Assembly: GCF_020169335.1 (NCBI RefSeq)
Contig: NZ_JAIEZN010000002.1
Coordinates: 310,001-374,000, forward strand
Source of the DNA: Devosia aquimaris
GTDB taxonomy: Bacteria > Pseudomonadota > Alphaproteobacteria > Rhizobiales > Devosiaceae
DNA length: 64,000 bases
Direction of reading: 5' to 3'
Position numbers and translations under genes: made by a program. Each line of letters starts with the position of its first letter. Positions within the stretch are counted from its first letter, which is position 1. Shown in pieces: positions 46,792 through 56,032 of this stretch. The notes below the pieces were generated by a model. It was not told the origin of the DNA and searched no databases. It worked only from the letters and a program-made list of their open reading frames with translations.

Positions 46792-47298
46792 ATGGCTGTT
46801 ACTGCACGACATGCAGCCGCTGTAGCGGCCCTTGACCTTGACGGTACCGAGGATGTGCTCGAGATCGGGTGCGGCCATGGCGTCGCGGTACGGCTCGTTC
46901 TGGAGCGCCTGACCACGGGCAGGATTGTCGCCCTGGACCGATCGCAGGCCATGATCGATCGCGTTCTGACCATTGCCGACGATCGGATAACGACCCGCCT
47001 CGGCGCTCTCGAGCATGTTGATCTGGGCGACCAGCGCTTTGACGCGATATTTGCCGTGAACCTTGATCTCAACCTCCGGATGGGCGCGGTCTGGACCACC
47101 ATCATCCAGCGTATTCTCAGGCCAGCCGGGCGGCTCGTCCTGGCATTTGAAGCGCCCCCTGGCAGCGCAAAGGGCGAGGTCTTTGCCCGCACATGCGTCG
47201 AACGGCTGGGTATGGAAGGCTTTGCTGTCGAACGCCTTGCCGCCGACAACCCTTTGGTCCTCCTGCGCGCAATGCGGACTGCAGCCGCCTTTCCTTGA
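46792..47298 (+). CDS. Class I SAM-dependent methyltransferase (small)
   Basis: A 168-residue methyltransferase core: motif I 'VLEIGCGHGVAVRLVLERL' (residues 22-40), acidic loop 'IVALDRSQAMIDRV', and motif III/IV 'RFDAIFAVNLDLNL' and 'ILRPAGRLVLAFEAP'. Compared with full-length relatives it lacks an N-terminal lid, so it is a minimal type; the substrate is unknown. It lies between the acyltransferase and ffh. Confidence 0.85.
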   Translation: MAVTARHAAAVAALDLDGTEDVLEIGCGHGVAVRLVLERLTTGRIVALDRSQAMIDRVLTIADDRITTRLGALEHVDLGDQRFDAIFAVNLDLNLRMGAVWTTIIQRILRPAGRLVLAFEAPPGSAKGEVFARTCVERLGMEGFAVERLAADNPLVLLRAMRTAAAFP

Positions 47299-47492
47299 CT
47301 CCCCGGTCCATTTCCCGTACAGCCACCCCATTCATCAGGCTTTGCTCCTGACCCGCCGACCGGGACCCCGCAAGGGTCTAGACGATCCCGGAGGCCACCA
47401 TCCGCCAGCGCGTTGCGCCCGCGGGTGTGCTTGGCGTTTGGGCTGATGGATCCTATCTCTGCCGGATCGACCGGCGGAAACAAGGACGGACA

Positions 47493-49091
47493 ATGTTTGA
47501 GAGCTTAAGCGACCGGCTTGGCAAAATCTTTGATGGACTGCGTGGCCGCGGGGCTCTGAGTGCCGCGGACGTCGAGGCAGCGCTGCGCGAAATCCGCCGC
47601 GCGCTGATCGAGGCCGACGTCTCGCTCGAAGTTGTTCGCGCCTTTGTCGAACAGGTCAAGGACCGCGCCGTCGGCGCCGAGGTGACCCGCTCGGTCACCC
47701 CCGGCCAGCAGGTGGTCAAGATCGTCCATGACGAGCTGGTGGCCGTGCTCGGCGACAGCGCTGTCGCCATCGATCTCAACGCCCCCGCCCCGGTGACGCT
47801 GCTGATGGTGGGCCTGCAGGGCTCGGGCAAGACCACCACCACAGCCAAGATCGCCAAGCGCCTCAAGGACCGCAACAAAAAGAAGGTCCTGCTCGCCTCG
47901 CTCGATACCCGCCGCCCCGCCGCCATGGAGCAGCTGCGCGTGCTGGGCGAACAGGTCAGCGTGGATACGCTCCCCATCGTCACCAGCGAAACCCCGGTGC
48001 AGATCGCCCGCCGCGCCGAGCGCGAGGCGCGCCTGGGTGGCTATGACGTCCTCATTCTCGATACCGCCGGCCGCACCCATATCGATGAAGAGCTGATGGT
48101 GGAGACCGTCAGCATCAAGGACATCGCCAAGCCGCATGAAATCCTGCTGGTCGTGGACTCCCTGACCGGCCAGGACGCCATCAACGTGGCGCGCTCCTTC
48201 GATGGGCGCCTGGACATCACCGGCATCGTGATGACCCGCGTTGACGGCGACGGCCGCGGTGGCGCCGCACTCTCGATGCGCGCTGCCACCGGCAAGCCGA
48301 TCAAGCTGATCGGCGTCGGCGAAAAGATGGATGCGCTGGAGGATTTCCACCCCAGCCGCATCGCCGACCGCATCCTGGGCATGGGCGACATCGTCAGCCT
48401 GGTCGAAAAGGCCGCCGAGCATGTGTCGGCCGAAGACGCCCAGAAGATGGCCAAGAAGCTCAAGAAGGGCTCCTTTGACCTCGACGATCTGCGCAACCAG
48501 CTGATCCAGATGAAGAAGATGGGCGGCATGGGTGGCCTGATGGCCATGATGCCCGGCATGGGCCAGGTCAAGAAGGCCATGGCCGGCGCCAATATCGACG
48601 AGAAGGTATTCGACCGCCAGATCGCCATCATCAACTCGATGACCAAGAAGGAACGGGCCGAGCCCGACCTGCTCAATGCCAGCCGCCGCAAGCGCATCGC
48701 TGCCGGCGCCGGCGTCGAGGTCAGCGAGATCAACAAGCTCACCAAGCAGCACCGCCAGATGGCCGACATGATGAAAAAGGTCGGCAAGGGCGGCATGGGT
48801 GCCCTTGGTGGCATGATGGGCGGCAAGATGGGCCAGATGATGGGCGGCATGGGTGGCATGGGTGGCATGCCGGACCTGTCCAAGATGGACCCGGCCCAGC
48901 TCGAGCAGATGGCCCGCCAGGCCGGCATCGACCCCGCCCAGCTCAAAGGCCTGCCCGCCCCCAAGCCGCAGCTGGCCGAAAAACTCCCGACCGATGTCGG
49001 TGCCCTGTTCAAATCCGCCGGAACCGGTCTGCCCGGGCTTGGCGGCGCTCCCCGTTTCCCTGGCCTGCCTGGCCTGGGCAAGAAAAAGTAA
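47493..49091 (+). CDS. ffh: Signal recognition particle protein Ffh
   Basis: A 532-residue SRP54 GTPase. NG domain: 'GLQGSGKTTTTAKIA' (G1, residue ~108), 'DTRRPAAMEQLRVL', 'DTAGRTHIDEELM' and 'TRVDGDGRGGAAL'; M domain: the Met-rich 'MKKMGGMGGLMAMMPGMG' and a long Gly/Met-rich tail that binds signal peptides and 4.5S RNA. Start ATG 47493 is preceded by AAGGACGG. It is followed 27 bases later by rpsP. Confidence 0.98.
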   Translation: MFESLSDRLGKIFDGLRGRGALSAADVEAALREIRRALIEADVSLEVVRAFVEQVKDRAVGAEVTRSVTPGQQVVKIVHDELVAVLGDSAVAIDLNAPAPVTLLMVGLQGSGKTTTTAKIAKRLKDRNKKKVLLASLDTRRPAAMEQLRVLGEQVSVDTLPIVTSETPVQIARRAEREARLGGYDVLILDTAGRTHIDEELMVETVSIKDIAKPHEILLVVDSLTGQDAINVARSFDGRLDITGIVMTRVDGDGRGGAALSMRAATGKPIKLIGVGEKMDALEDFHPSRIADRILGMGDIVSLVEKAAEHVSAEDAQKMAKKLKKGSFDLDDLRNQLIQMKKMGGMGGLMAMMPGMGQVKKAMAGANIDEKVFDRQIAIINSMTKKERAEPDLLNASRRKRIAAGAGVEVSEINKLTKQHRQMADMMKKVGKGGMGALGGMMGGKMGQMMGGMGGMGGMPDLSKMDPAQLEQMARQAGIDPAQLKGLPAPKPQLAEKLPTDVGALFKSAGTGLPGLGGAPRFPGLPGLGKKK

Positions 49092-49118
49092 TCGTTCAAC
49101 CTAACCTAGGATACCAAT

Positions 49119-49505
49119 ATGTCCCTCAAGATCCGTCTGGCCCGTGGTGGCACCAAGAAGCGCCCGTTCTACCAGATCGTCGTTGCCGACGCCCGCTCGC
49201 CCCGCGATGGCCGCTTCATCGAAAAGCTGGGCACCTTCAACCCGCTGCTGGCCAAGGACAATGAAGGCCGCGTCGTGCTCGACACCGAACGCGCCAAGCA
49301 TTGGCTGAGCGTTGGCGCCCAGCCGACCGACCGCGTGCTGCGCTTCCTGGATGCCGTTGGCGTTGCCAAGCGCGACCCGCGCAACAACCCCAACAAGGCC
49401 AAGCCGGGCGACAAGGCCACCCAGCGCGCTGAAGACAAGGCTGCCAAGGCTGCCGCCGTCGAAGAAGCCAAGAATGCCCCCAAGGAAGAAGCTGCCGCCG
49501 AATAA
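49119..49505 (+). CDS. rpsP: 30S ribosomal protein S16
   Basis: A 128-residue S16: '[38 protein letters not shown]' is the conserved core, followed by an Ala/Lys/Glu-rich C-terminal tail common in rhizobia. It lies in the ffh-rpsP pair but is followed at once by a terminator and not by rimM-trmD-rplS. Confidence 0.98.
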   Translation: MSLKIRLARGGTKKRPFYQIVVADARSPRDGRFIEKLGTFNPLLAKDNEGRVVLDTERAKHWLSVGAQPTDRVLRFLDAVGVAKRDPRNNPNKAKPGDKATQRAEDKAAKAAAVEEAKNAPKEEAAAE

Positions 49506-49528
49506 GGCTGGCTTCCCTCTCGGACAAC

Positions 49529-49560
49529 AAAGCCCCGGTGGAAACACCGGGGCTTTTGTT
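49529..49560 (+). terminator. Intrinsic terminator of ffh-rpsP
   Basis: A 10-bp GC-rich stem (49531-49540 with 49545-49554, extended by AA/TT) closes a GAAA tetraloop and is followed by TTTTGTTTT. It begins 24 bases after rpsP. Confidence 0.92.
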
Positions 49561-49652
49561 TTGGCTCCACGGACGCTGCGGGAGCTTCTATCATCCAGCG
49601 GCGCGACCAATATTCTGGCACGCATCAGACTGGCGCGAGACAGGGGACGCCT

Positions 49653-49997
49653 ATGATCGCAGACAGAACTCTGACCGTCGTCCACGACGGCCAGGAACGC
49701 CCCGTGCGCATCCAGATCATGCAGCCCGAGCAGGTCGGCCGAAGCTGGAACGGCCGCTACACTATCGACTGGCCAGACGCCCCAATTGAGAGCTTTTGCG
49801 GCGGTAATGACGCCATTGCAGCCCTGCATGGTGCCATCCTCAAGGTGGGCATGGAACTCTACATGAGCCGCTACCACCATGAGCGGACCATGTGGTGGAT
49901 CAAACCCTGGGTCGGCTACGGCTTTCTCCTGCCCAAAGGCGCCCGCGATGAACTGATCGGCGACGACCAGCGGTTCTATGGGCTTGATACGCCCTAG
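49653..49997 (+). CDS. Conserved hypothetical protein (possible DUF6968-like)
   Basis: A 114-residue protein with no signal or membrane segment. 'MIADRTLTVVHDGQERPVRIQIMQPEQVGRSW' then 'YTIDWPDAP' and 'GNDAIAALHGAILKVGMELYMSRYHH' recall the small DUF6968 family, but I am not sure. Codon use fits the genome. A single gene after the rpsP terminator; function unknown. Confidence 0.55.
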   Translation: MIADRTLTVVHDGQERPVRIQIMQPEQVGRSWNGRYTIDWPDAPIESFCGGNDAIAALHGAILKVGMELYMSRYHHERTMWWIKPWVGYGFLLPKGARDELIGDDQRFYGLDTP

Positions 49998-50071
49998 GCA
50001 ATGCTGACTGCTGCCAGCCTCTGTCAGGGGTTCGCCTTAGTGATGCGCCACCTAAACAAATGAGGCGCAAC

Positions 50072-50449
50072 ATGAAATTTGCATCGATCCGCGTCGTGAC
50101 CCCCGACGTCGAGGCGCTCAAGGGCTTCTATGCCGCCCTGACCGGCGTGGCGCCGACCGACCTGGCACCAGGATTTTGCGAGATCCGGCTCGACGGCTGC
50201 ACACTCGCCATATCGAGCGAGGCGATCATCAATGCCGTCAACGGCGGGGCCATCGTGCCCGGCGCCAATCGCTCGGCCATGATCGAACTCCAGGTCGATG
50301 ACGTCGAGGCCGTTCAGGCCAAGGTCGCCGACCTTGCCCTTGGCGAAATCGTGCAACCGCCCACGACCATGCCCTGGGGCAATGTCTCCATGCTGCTGCG
50401 CGACCCTGACGGCGCCATCGTCAATATCTTCTCGCGCCCCGCCCGCTGA
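50072..50449 (+). CDS. VOC-family protein
   Basis: A 125-residue single-module VOC fold: 'ASIRVVTPDVEALKGFYAALTGVAP' at the start, 'AMIELQVDDVEAVQAKVADL' in the second half and 'MLLRDPDGAIVNIFSRP' at the end. Start ATG 50072, with GAGGCG upstream; an ATG at 50060 would add four residues. Substrate unknown. It converges on leuB with a shared terminator between. Confidence 0.83.
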   Translation: MKFASIRVVTPDVEALKGFYAALTGVAPTDLAPGFCEIRLDGCTLAISSEAIINAVNGGAIVPGANRSAMIELQVDDVEAVQAKVADLALGEIVQPPTTMPWGNVSMLLRDPDGAIVNIFSRPAR

Positions 50450-50466
50450 GCCGAGGGCCAAGAAAG

Positions 50467-50495
50467 AAGCCCCGGCGCATGGCGCCGGGGCTTTT
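50467..50495. terminator. Bidirectional terminator between the VOC gene and leuB
   Basis: A perfect 12-bp stem (50467-50478 with 50482-50493, loop ATG) is followed on the plus strand by TTTT. On the minus strand the far side is pyrimidine-rich, so it may serve both genes. Confidence 0.8.
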
Positions 50496-50546
50496 CAATC
50501 TTTCGGCTGACCTCTCATCGAGAGCCCGCCAGAGGACCGCGGTCCA

Positions 50547-51647
50547 TCAGGCCTTGAGCTTGGCCAGGATCGCGGAGCCCATTTCTTCGGTGCCAACCGT
50601 CTTGCGATTGTCCTGGGCGATGTCGCCGGTGCGCAACCCGTCGCTGAGCACGGCCGAGATGGCGTTCTCGATACGGGTGGCCAATTCGATCATGCCGAAG
50701 CTGTAGCGCAGCGCCATGGCCACCGAGGCGATCATGGCGATGGGATTGGCAATGCCCTTGCCGGCAATGTCGGGGGCCGAGCCGTGCACGGGCTCGTAGA
50801 AGGCCTTGCGCTTGCCGGTGACGGGATCGGGCGCGCCCAGCGAGGCAGAGGGCAGCATGCCCAGCGAACCGGTGAGCATGGCCGCCACGTCCGACAAAAT
50901 ATCGCCGAACAGGTTGTCGGTGACCATCACGTCGAACTGCTTGGGATTGCGCACCAGCTGCATGGCCGCGTTGTCGGCCAGGATGTGGTGCAGCTCGACG
51001 TCGGAATAGTCCTTGGCAACGCCCTTGACCACTTCGTCCCACAAGACGCCGGACTTCATCACATTCTTCTTGTCGGCCGAATGCACCTTGTTGTTGCGGG
51101 TGCGGGCCAGATCGAACGCGACGCGGGCGATACGGTCGATCTCATAGGTCTCATAGACCTGGGTATCGATGGCGCGCTTCTGGCCCTCACCGAGATCGGT
51201 GATGGTCTTGGGCTCGCCGAAATAGACGCCACCGGTCAATTCGCGCACGATCAGGATATCGAGGCCTTCCACCAGCTCGCGCTTGAGCGAGGAGGCATCG
51301 GCCAGCGCCGGATAGCAGATGGCCGGGCGCAGATTGGCGAACACGGCCATTTCCTTGCGCAGGCGCAGGAGCGCGGCTTCCGGACGGTGCTCATAGGGCA
51401 CATTGTCCCACTTCGGCCCGCCCACCGCGCCAAAGATCACCGCGTCGGCAGCCTTGGCCTTCTCGGTGTCTTCATCGGTGATGGCGACCTGGTGGGCATC
51501 ATAGGCCGCACCACCGGCCAGGCCGCGGTCGGTGGAGAAATCGGTGAGCTGCTCGCTATTGGTCCAGGCGATCAGCTTGTCGACCTCGGCCATGATTTCG
51601 GTGCCGATGCCGTCGCCGGGCAGCAGGAAGAGGGAATGGGTGGCCAT
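50547..51647 (-). CDS. leuB: 3-isopropylmalate dehydrogenase
   Basis: A 366-residue NAD-dependent enzyme that makes 2-oxoisocaproate in leucine synthesis. '[15 protein letters not shown]' at the N-terminus, '[14 protein letters not shown]', '[16 protein letters not shown]' (catalytic Lys region), '[27 protein letters not shown]' and '[20 protein letters not shown]' are conserved. AAGGAG precedes the ATG at 51647. Last gene of a co-directional leuD-GNAT-ridA-leuB group. Confidence 0.98.
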   Translation of the reverse strand: MATHSLFLLPGDGIGTEIMAEVDKLIAWTNSEQLTDFSTDRGLAGGAAYDAHQVAITDEDTEKAKAADAVIFGAVGGPKWDNVPYEHRPEAALLRLRKEMAVFANLRPAICYPALADASSLKRELVEGLDILIVRELTGGVYFGEPKTITDLGEGQKRAIDTQVYETYEIDRIARVAFDLARTRNNKVHSADKKNVMKSGVLWDEVVKGVAKDYSDVELHHILADNAAMQLVRNPKQFDVMVTDNLFGDILSDVAAMLTGSLGMLPSASLGAPDPVTGKRKAFYEPVHGSAPDIAGKGIANPIAMIASVAMALRYSFGMIELATRIENAISAVLSDGLRTGDIAQDNRKTVGTEEMGSAILAKLKA

Positions 51648-51745
51648 GGTGGCTCCTTGCCGTACTGATGGTTACGCCTGTGGCTGCGCACATAGCCTCA
51701 ATTGGCAGTGCCGCGCAAGCGGGAGGGCTTTTCTGCCCCGCTTGC

Positions 51746-52141
51746 TCAGCTGTGGCTGGTCGCGGCGCCGATGCGGGCGGTGACTTCGATCTCGATCTTC
51801 ATGCCGGCTTCGATCATCTGCACGATGAGCATCGAGGCGGCCGGGCGGATGTCCTTGAACACCGGACCGACGGCCTTGACCACGGCGTCCACGTCATTGC
51901 GATCGCCCACATAATAGACGACGCGCACAGTGTCCTGGATGGACGAGCCGGCTTCCTTGAGGGCCTTGTCGATGGTGGCCAGGGCATTGGCTGCCTGCTG
52001 GCCGACATCATCGGGCATGGTCATGGTGGCATAGTCATAGCCCGTCGTGCCCGAGACATAGACAGTGTCCTCATGCCGCACGGCACGGGAATAGCCGAAG
52101 GTGGCCTCGAAGGGGGAACCGGTGGAAACGCGCTGGACCAT
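51746..52141 (-). CDS. RidA-family protein (enamine/imine deaminase)
   Basis: A 131-residue trimeric-fold protein. 'PFEATFGYSRAVRHEDTVYVSGTTG' at the start and 'MIEAGMKIEIEVTARIG' at the end (the conserved Glu in 'KIEIEVTA') mark the YjgF/RidA group. Members hydrolyse reactive enamines produced by PLP enzymes of branched-chain amino acid metabolism, which suits its place beside leuD and leuB. The substrate-binding Arg usual in RidA sits elsewhere here, so it may be a Rid subgroup. Confidence 0.88.
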   Translation of the reverse strand: MVQRVSTGSPFEATFGYSRAVRHEDTVYVSGTTGYDYATMTMPDDVGQQAANALATIDKALKEAGSSIQDTVRVVYYVGDRNDVDAVVKAVGPVFKDIRPAASMLIVQMIEAGMKIEIEVTARIGAATSHS

Positions 52142-52143
52142 GA

Positions 52144-52569
52144 TCAACTCAGGAGTTTTTGCAGGAAGAATCGGCTTGCGCCGGGCGGATAGTGGGTGAT
52201 TTCGCCGAAGACGCTGAAGCCCAGGCGAGCATAGAAACCGGGCGCCTGGAAACTGAACGTATCCAGCCAGATGCCGGCGCAACCAGCTTCGCGCGCCAGC
52301 GCTTCGGCCTGGGCCATCAATTGTGTGCCCACACCCTGCCCGCGCAGCCGCGCCGGCACAATGAGCATTTCGACGAACATCCAGTTGAAGCTGATCCGGG
52401 CGGTCAGGCCGCCATCGATCACCGCGGTCTCGGGATGGCGCAGCGTCAGGCCCAGGGTGCGCGGCGCCGGAAAGTCCGGCACCTGCGCGCGGTTGAAGGC
52501 TATCAGGGCGGCCCCGATGGCCGCTTCGCTGTCAGGCTGCAGAACGGCTTCGTAGCCGATCTCGACCAT
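52144..52569 (-). CDS. GNAT family N-acetyltransferase
   Basis: A 141-residue acetyltransferase. Motif A is 'MFVEMLIVPARLRGQGVGTQLMAQAEALARE' (R-x-x-G-x-G loop), and 'FQAPGFYARLGFSVFGEI' is motif B. It sits 3 bases after the leuD stop and 2 bases before the ridA start, so the four genes are probably one transcript. Substrate unknown. Confidence 0.9.
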   Translation of the reverse strand: MVEIGYEAVLQPDSEAAIGAALIAFNRAQVPDFPAPRTLGLTLRHPETAVIDGGLTARISFNWMFVEMLIVPARLRGQGVGTQLMAQAEALAREAGCAGIWLDTFSFQAPGFYARLGFSVFGEITHYPPGASRFFLQKLLS

Positions 52570-52572
52570 GGC

Positions 52573-53178
52573 TCACAGCCAGGGGCGATCTGTCGCCATC
52601 TTGTTTTCAAAGCTGGTGATCGAAGGATCGGACTTCAGCGTGCCGGCAATATCGTCGAGGCCCTCAAGCAGGATCTGCTTGCGGCTGGGGTCGATGTCGA
52701 AATGCAGCGTGCCGCCATCGGGCCCCTGAATGGTCTGGGCTTCCAGGTCCACCGTCAGCGTGGCGTTCGAACCGCGCTCGGCATCATCCATCAGCAGCTT
52801 GAGCTGCTCGGGCGTCACCACCACCGGCAAGATGCCGTTCTTGAAGCAGTTGTTGTAGAAAATGTCGGCAAAGCCGGTGGAGATCACGCAGCGAATGCCA
52901 AAATCGAGCAGCGCCCAGGGCGCATGCTCGCGGCTCGAACCGCAGCCGAAATTGTCGCCGGCAACGATGATGCTGGCCTGGCGATAGCCGGGCTTGTTGA
53001 GCACGAAGTCGGGGTTTTCCGTGCCGTCTTCGTTGTAGCGCATCTCCGAGAACAGCGCGGTGCCCAGACCGGTCCGCTTGATCGTCTTGAGATACTGCTT
53101 GGGAATGATCATGTCGGTGTCGATATTGATGATCGGCAGGGGCGCCGCGACACCGGTCAGTGTGGTGAACTTGTCCAT
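52573..53178 (-). CDS. leuD: 3-isopropylmalate dehydratase small subunit
   Basis: A 201-residue subunit of isopropylmalate isomerase. '[28 protein letters not shown]' at the start and '[21 protein letters not shown]' mid-protein (the swivelling-domain loop) are diagnostic. Its large partner LeuC is not in this window. Start ATG 53178 is chosen because homologues begin 'M-x-K-F-x-x-L'; the frame extends 23 codons further without similarity. Confidence 0.97.
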   Translation of the reverse strand: MDKFTTLTGVAAPLPIINIDTDMIIPKQYLKTIKRTGLGTALFSEMRYNEDGTENPDFVLNKPGYRQASIIVAGDNFGCGSSREHAPWALLDFGIRCVISTGFADIFYNNCFKNGILPVVVTPEQLKLLMDDAERGSNATLTVDLEAQTIQGPDGGTLHFDIDPSRKQILLEGLDDIAGTLKSDPSITSFENKMATDRPWL

Positions 53179-53256
53179 GAGGAAACCTCGCTTTGCCCAG
53201 CGTCTTGGCGCAAAAGCCGGCTCCGGGTCAAGCCAGCAAACGCACAATCCGTTCGG

Positions 53257-53865
53257 CTAGCTGCGCGCCGTGCTCGGCCGCCAGGTCACAACCTTGATCA
53301 GATAGAGCACAACGACCAGCCCCAGCACGATATAGGTCAGCGGATCGAGCACCACTTCGATCACCTCGTAATGCTCGTGCAGGATAAAGCCGGCCATGGT
53401 CAGAATGGTGTTCCACACCAGCGCACCGGCGGCCGAGGCCAGAAGAAAGATCGGCAGGGGCATGCGCGACAGGCCCGCCGGAATCGAGATCAGGGTGCGG
53501 ATCAGCGGGATCAGCCGGCCAAACAGCACGATGACGGGCCCGAACCGGGTGAACCAGCCCACAGCCATGTCGATCTCGTCGGCATTGAAAGCCATCACTC
53601 GACCAAAACGGTCCGCCATGACCCGGACGCGGTTGAGCCCGAACAGCCGCCCGGCAAAATACCACGGCAGCATGCCCACCACGGCCCCAACGGTGGCCGC
53701 GGCGATGACCCCGAACAGGTTGAGCTCGCCATTGGCGGCGGCGAAGCCGGCAAAGGGGATGATCAGTTCGGAGGGGATGGGTGGGAAGATGGATTCGGCC
53801 AGCATCACCAGAAAGATGCCAACATAGCCGAAGTCGGAAATGGTCTGGATGATCCATTCGGTCAT
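53257..53865 (-). CDS. DedA-family membrane protein
   Basis: A 202-residue inner-membrane protein: 'GIFLVMLAESIFPPIPSELIIPFAGFAAANGELNLFGVI' (amphipathic re-entrant loop with E and P-P-x-P) and 'VGWFTRFGPVIVLFGRLIPLIRTLISIPAGLSRMPLPIF' (conserved GRxxPxxR) are the two family signatures. DedA proteins act in membrane homeostasis, some as undecaprenyl-phosphate or lipid flippases. CAGGAG precedes the ATG at 53865. Confidence 0.93.
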   Translation of the reverse strand: MTEWIIQTISDFGYVGIFLVMLAESIFPPIPSELIIPFAGFAAANGELNLFGVIAAATVGAVVGMLPWYFAGRLFGLNRVRVMADRFGRVMAFNADEIDMAVGWFTRFGPVIVLFGRLIPLIRTLISIPAGLSRMPLPIFLLASAAGALVWNTILTMAGFILHEHYEVIEVVLDPLTYIVLGLVVVLYLIKVVTWRPSTARS

Positions 53866-53915
53866 GCTGGCTGTCTCCTGTTCGCCCGGACGCACACTGT
53901 CGGCAAAGCACCAAC

Positions 53916-53952
53916 AAAAAGTTAGGGCCCCCGGTTTTCCCCAGGAGCCCCT
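53916..53952 (-). terminator. Probable terminator of typA
   Basis: On the minus strand an imperfect GC stem (53942-53952 with 53924-53934) is followed by AAC and TTTTT (53920-53916). It lies about 7 bases past the typA stop. Confidence 0.65.
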
Positions 53953-53958
53953 ATTGGC

Positions 53959-55773
53959 TTAGGCCGACTTGGAGGCGCGGCTCATGCGCTTGCGATCATT
54001 GGGGTCGAGCCAGATCTTGCGCAGGCGCAGCGACTTGGGCGTCACCTCGACATATTCGTCTTCGGCGATATAGCCGAGCGACTGCTCGAGGGTCAGCTTC
54101 TTGGGAGTGGTCAGGCGCACCGCCTCGTCCTTGGACGTGGTGCGGATATTGGTGAGCTGCTTGCCCTTGAGCGCATTGACCTCAAGGTCATTCTCGCGGG
54201 AATGCTCGCCGATGATCATGCCTTCATAGATGTCGACGCCCGCATCGATCATGATGGCGCCACGGTCTTCCAGGTTCCACAGGGCGAAGGCCACCGACTG
54301 GCCGGTGCCATTGGAGATCAGCACGCCAGTGCGACGACCGGGCAACTCGCCCTTGAACGGCACGAAGGAGTGGAACAGGCGGTTGAAAATGGCCGTGCCG
54401 CGGGTGTCGCTGAGCAGTTCGGGCTGATAGCCGATCAGCGAACGGGTGGGCACCAGCAGCTGGATACGGGTGCGGCCGACGCCCGAGGGACGCATGTCGG
54501 TCAGCTCGCCCTTGCGCTCGGTCAGCTTCTGCACAACCGTGCCGGTGAACTCGTCGTCCACGTCGATGATAACTTCCTCGACCGGCTCGAGCTTGACGCC
54601 ATTCTCTTCTTTGAACAGCACCTTGGGGCGACCGATGGTCAGCTCGAAGCCTTCGCGGCGCATGTTTTCGATCAGCACGGCCAGCTGCAATTCGCCACGG
54701 CCAGCCACGTCATAGCTGTCGTTGTCGTCGCCGGGGGTGACGCGGATGGCCACATTGCCCTCGGCTTCGCGCATCAGGCGCTCACGGATAACGCGCGACT
54801 GCACCTTGTCGCCTTCACGGCCGGCCAGCGGACCGTCGTTGATGCGGAAGGTCACCGACAGGGTCGGCGGATCAATCGGCTTGGAGGCGATGGGCGTGGT
54901 CACCTGCGGGGCGCACAGCGTATCGGCCACCGTCGAGGTGACGAGGCCGGCAATGGCAACGATGTCGCCGGCTTCGCCAACGTCCACCGGCGTGCGCTCC
55001 AGGCCACGAAAGGCCAGAACCTTGGAAATGCGGCCCTTTTCGACTTCCTTGCCTTCACGGTTGAGCGTGTGGATGGCGTCGTTGGCCTTGACCGTGCCCG
55101 AGGTGATGCGACCGGTCAGGATGCGGCCCAGGAAGGGATTGCGCTCGATGGTGGTGACCAGCATGCGGAACTGGCCCTCTTCCACGACCGGCTCGGGCAC
55201 ATGCTCGATCACCTTGTCCAGCAGCGGACCGAGGTCATCCTTGGGGCCTTCGGGCTCCATGGCCATCCAGCCCTGCTTGGCCGAACCATAGAGCACGGGG
55301 AAGTCGAGCTGTTCGGGCGAGGCATCCAGCGCGATGAACAGGTCAAAGATTTCTTCCAGCACTTCCAGGTGCCGTTCGTCGGACTTGTCGATCTTGTTGA
55401 TCGCCACGATGGGACGCAGGCCCTGGGCCAGCGCCTTGCCGAGCACGAACTTGGTCTGCGGCATCGGGCCTTCGGCCGCGTCCACCAGCACCACCACGCC
55501 GTCCACCATCGAGAGAATGCGCTCCACCTCGCCGCCGAAGTCGGCGTGGCCGGGGGTGTCAACGATATTGATGCGGGTATCCTTCCACATCAGCGAGGTC
55601 ACCTTGGCCAGGATGGTGATACCGCGCTCGCGCTCGATGTCATTGCTATCCATGGCGCGTTCTTCGACGCGTTCGTTTTCGCGGAAGGAACCGGACTGCT
55701 TGAGCAGCACGTCGATAAGCGTGGTCTTGCCGTGGTCAACGTGGGCGATGATAGCGATATTGCGCAGGGACAT
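53959..55773 (-). CDS. typA: GTP-binding protein TypA/BipA
   Basis: A 604-residue translational GTPase. 'NIAIIAHVDHGKTTLIDVLL' (G1), 'ERGITILAKVTS' (G2), 'DTPGHADFGGEVERIL' (G3) and 'NKIDKSD' (G4) open the protein; an EF-G-like second half with 'GRGELQLAVLIENMRREGFEL' and a Lys/Arg-rich C-terminus follows. It assists ribosome assembly and stress responses. I start at the ATG at 55773; 65 further upstream codons have no TypA-like sequence. Confidence 0.97.
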   Translation of the reverse strand: MSLRNIAIIAHVDHGKTTLIDVLLKQSGSFRENERVEERAMDSNDIERERGITILAKVTSLMWKDTRINIVDTPGHADFGGEVERILSMVDGVVVLVDAAEGPMPQTKFVLGKALAQGLRPIVAINKIDKSDERHLEVLEEIFDLFIALDASPEQLDFPVLYGSAKQGWMAMEPEGPKDDLGPLLDKVIEHVPEPVVEEGQFRMLVTTIERNPFLGRILTGRITSGTVKANDAIHTLNREGKEVEKGRISKVLAFRGLERTPVDVGEAGDIVAIAGLVTSTVADTLCAPQVTTPIASKPIDPPTLSVTFRINDGPLAGREGDKVQSRVIRERLMREAEGNVAIRVTPGDDNDSYDVAGRGELQLAVLIENMRREGFELTIGRPKVLFKEENGVKLEPVEEVIIDVDDEFTGTVVQKLTERKGELTDMRPSGVGRTRIQLLVPTRSLIGYQPELLSDTRGTAIFNRLFHSFVPFKGELPGRRTGVLISNGTGQSVAFALWNLEDRGAIMIDAGVDIYEGMIIGEHSRENDLEVNALKGKQLTNIRTTSKDEAVRLTTPKKLTLEQSLGYIAEDEYVEVTPKSLRLRKIWLDPNDRKRMSRASKSA

Positions 55774-56032
55774 ATGGATCCGGCCTGTTGGCATGATCCC
55801 AAAACCTTGGGCCGCGATAGGGGCGGCAACAAACGGCTGAACCATGCAGGAATGAAGACGCGCCAACCCTCCGCAGCGATGCGGAATTGGCGCATTTGGC
55901 GCTGCATTACAGGAAGACGCGGTTTTCCACAAGCGCAGGGGGTGCAAAGGTGGGTTGCGACCGGCCACCGCCGCCCACCATGGTTACCTGAGGAGGCGCG
56001 GCAACGCGCCGGGCCAGCATGCTCCCAGTCAC

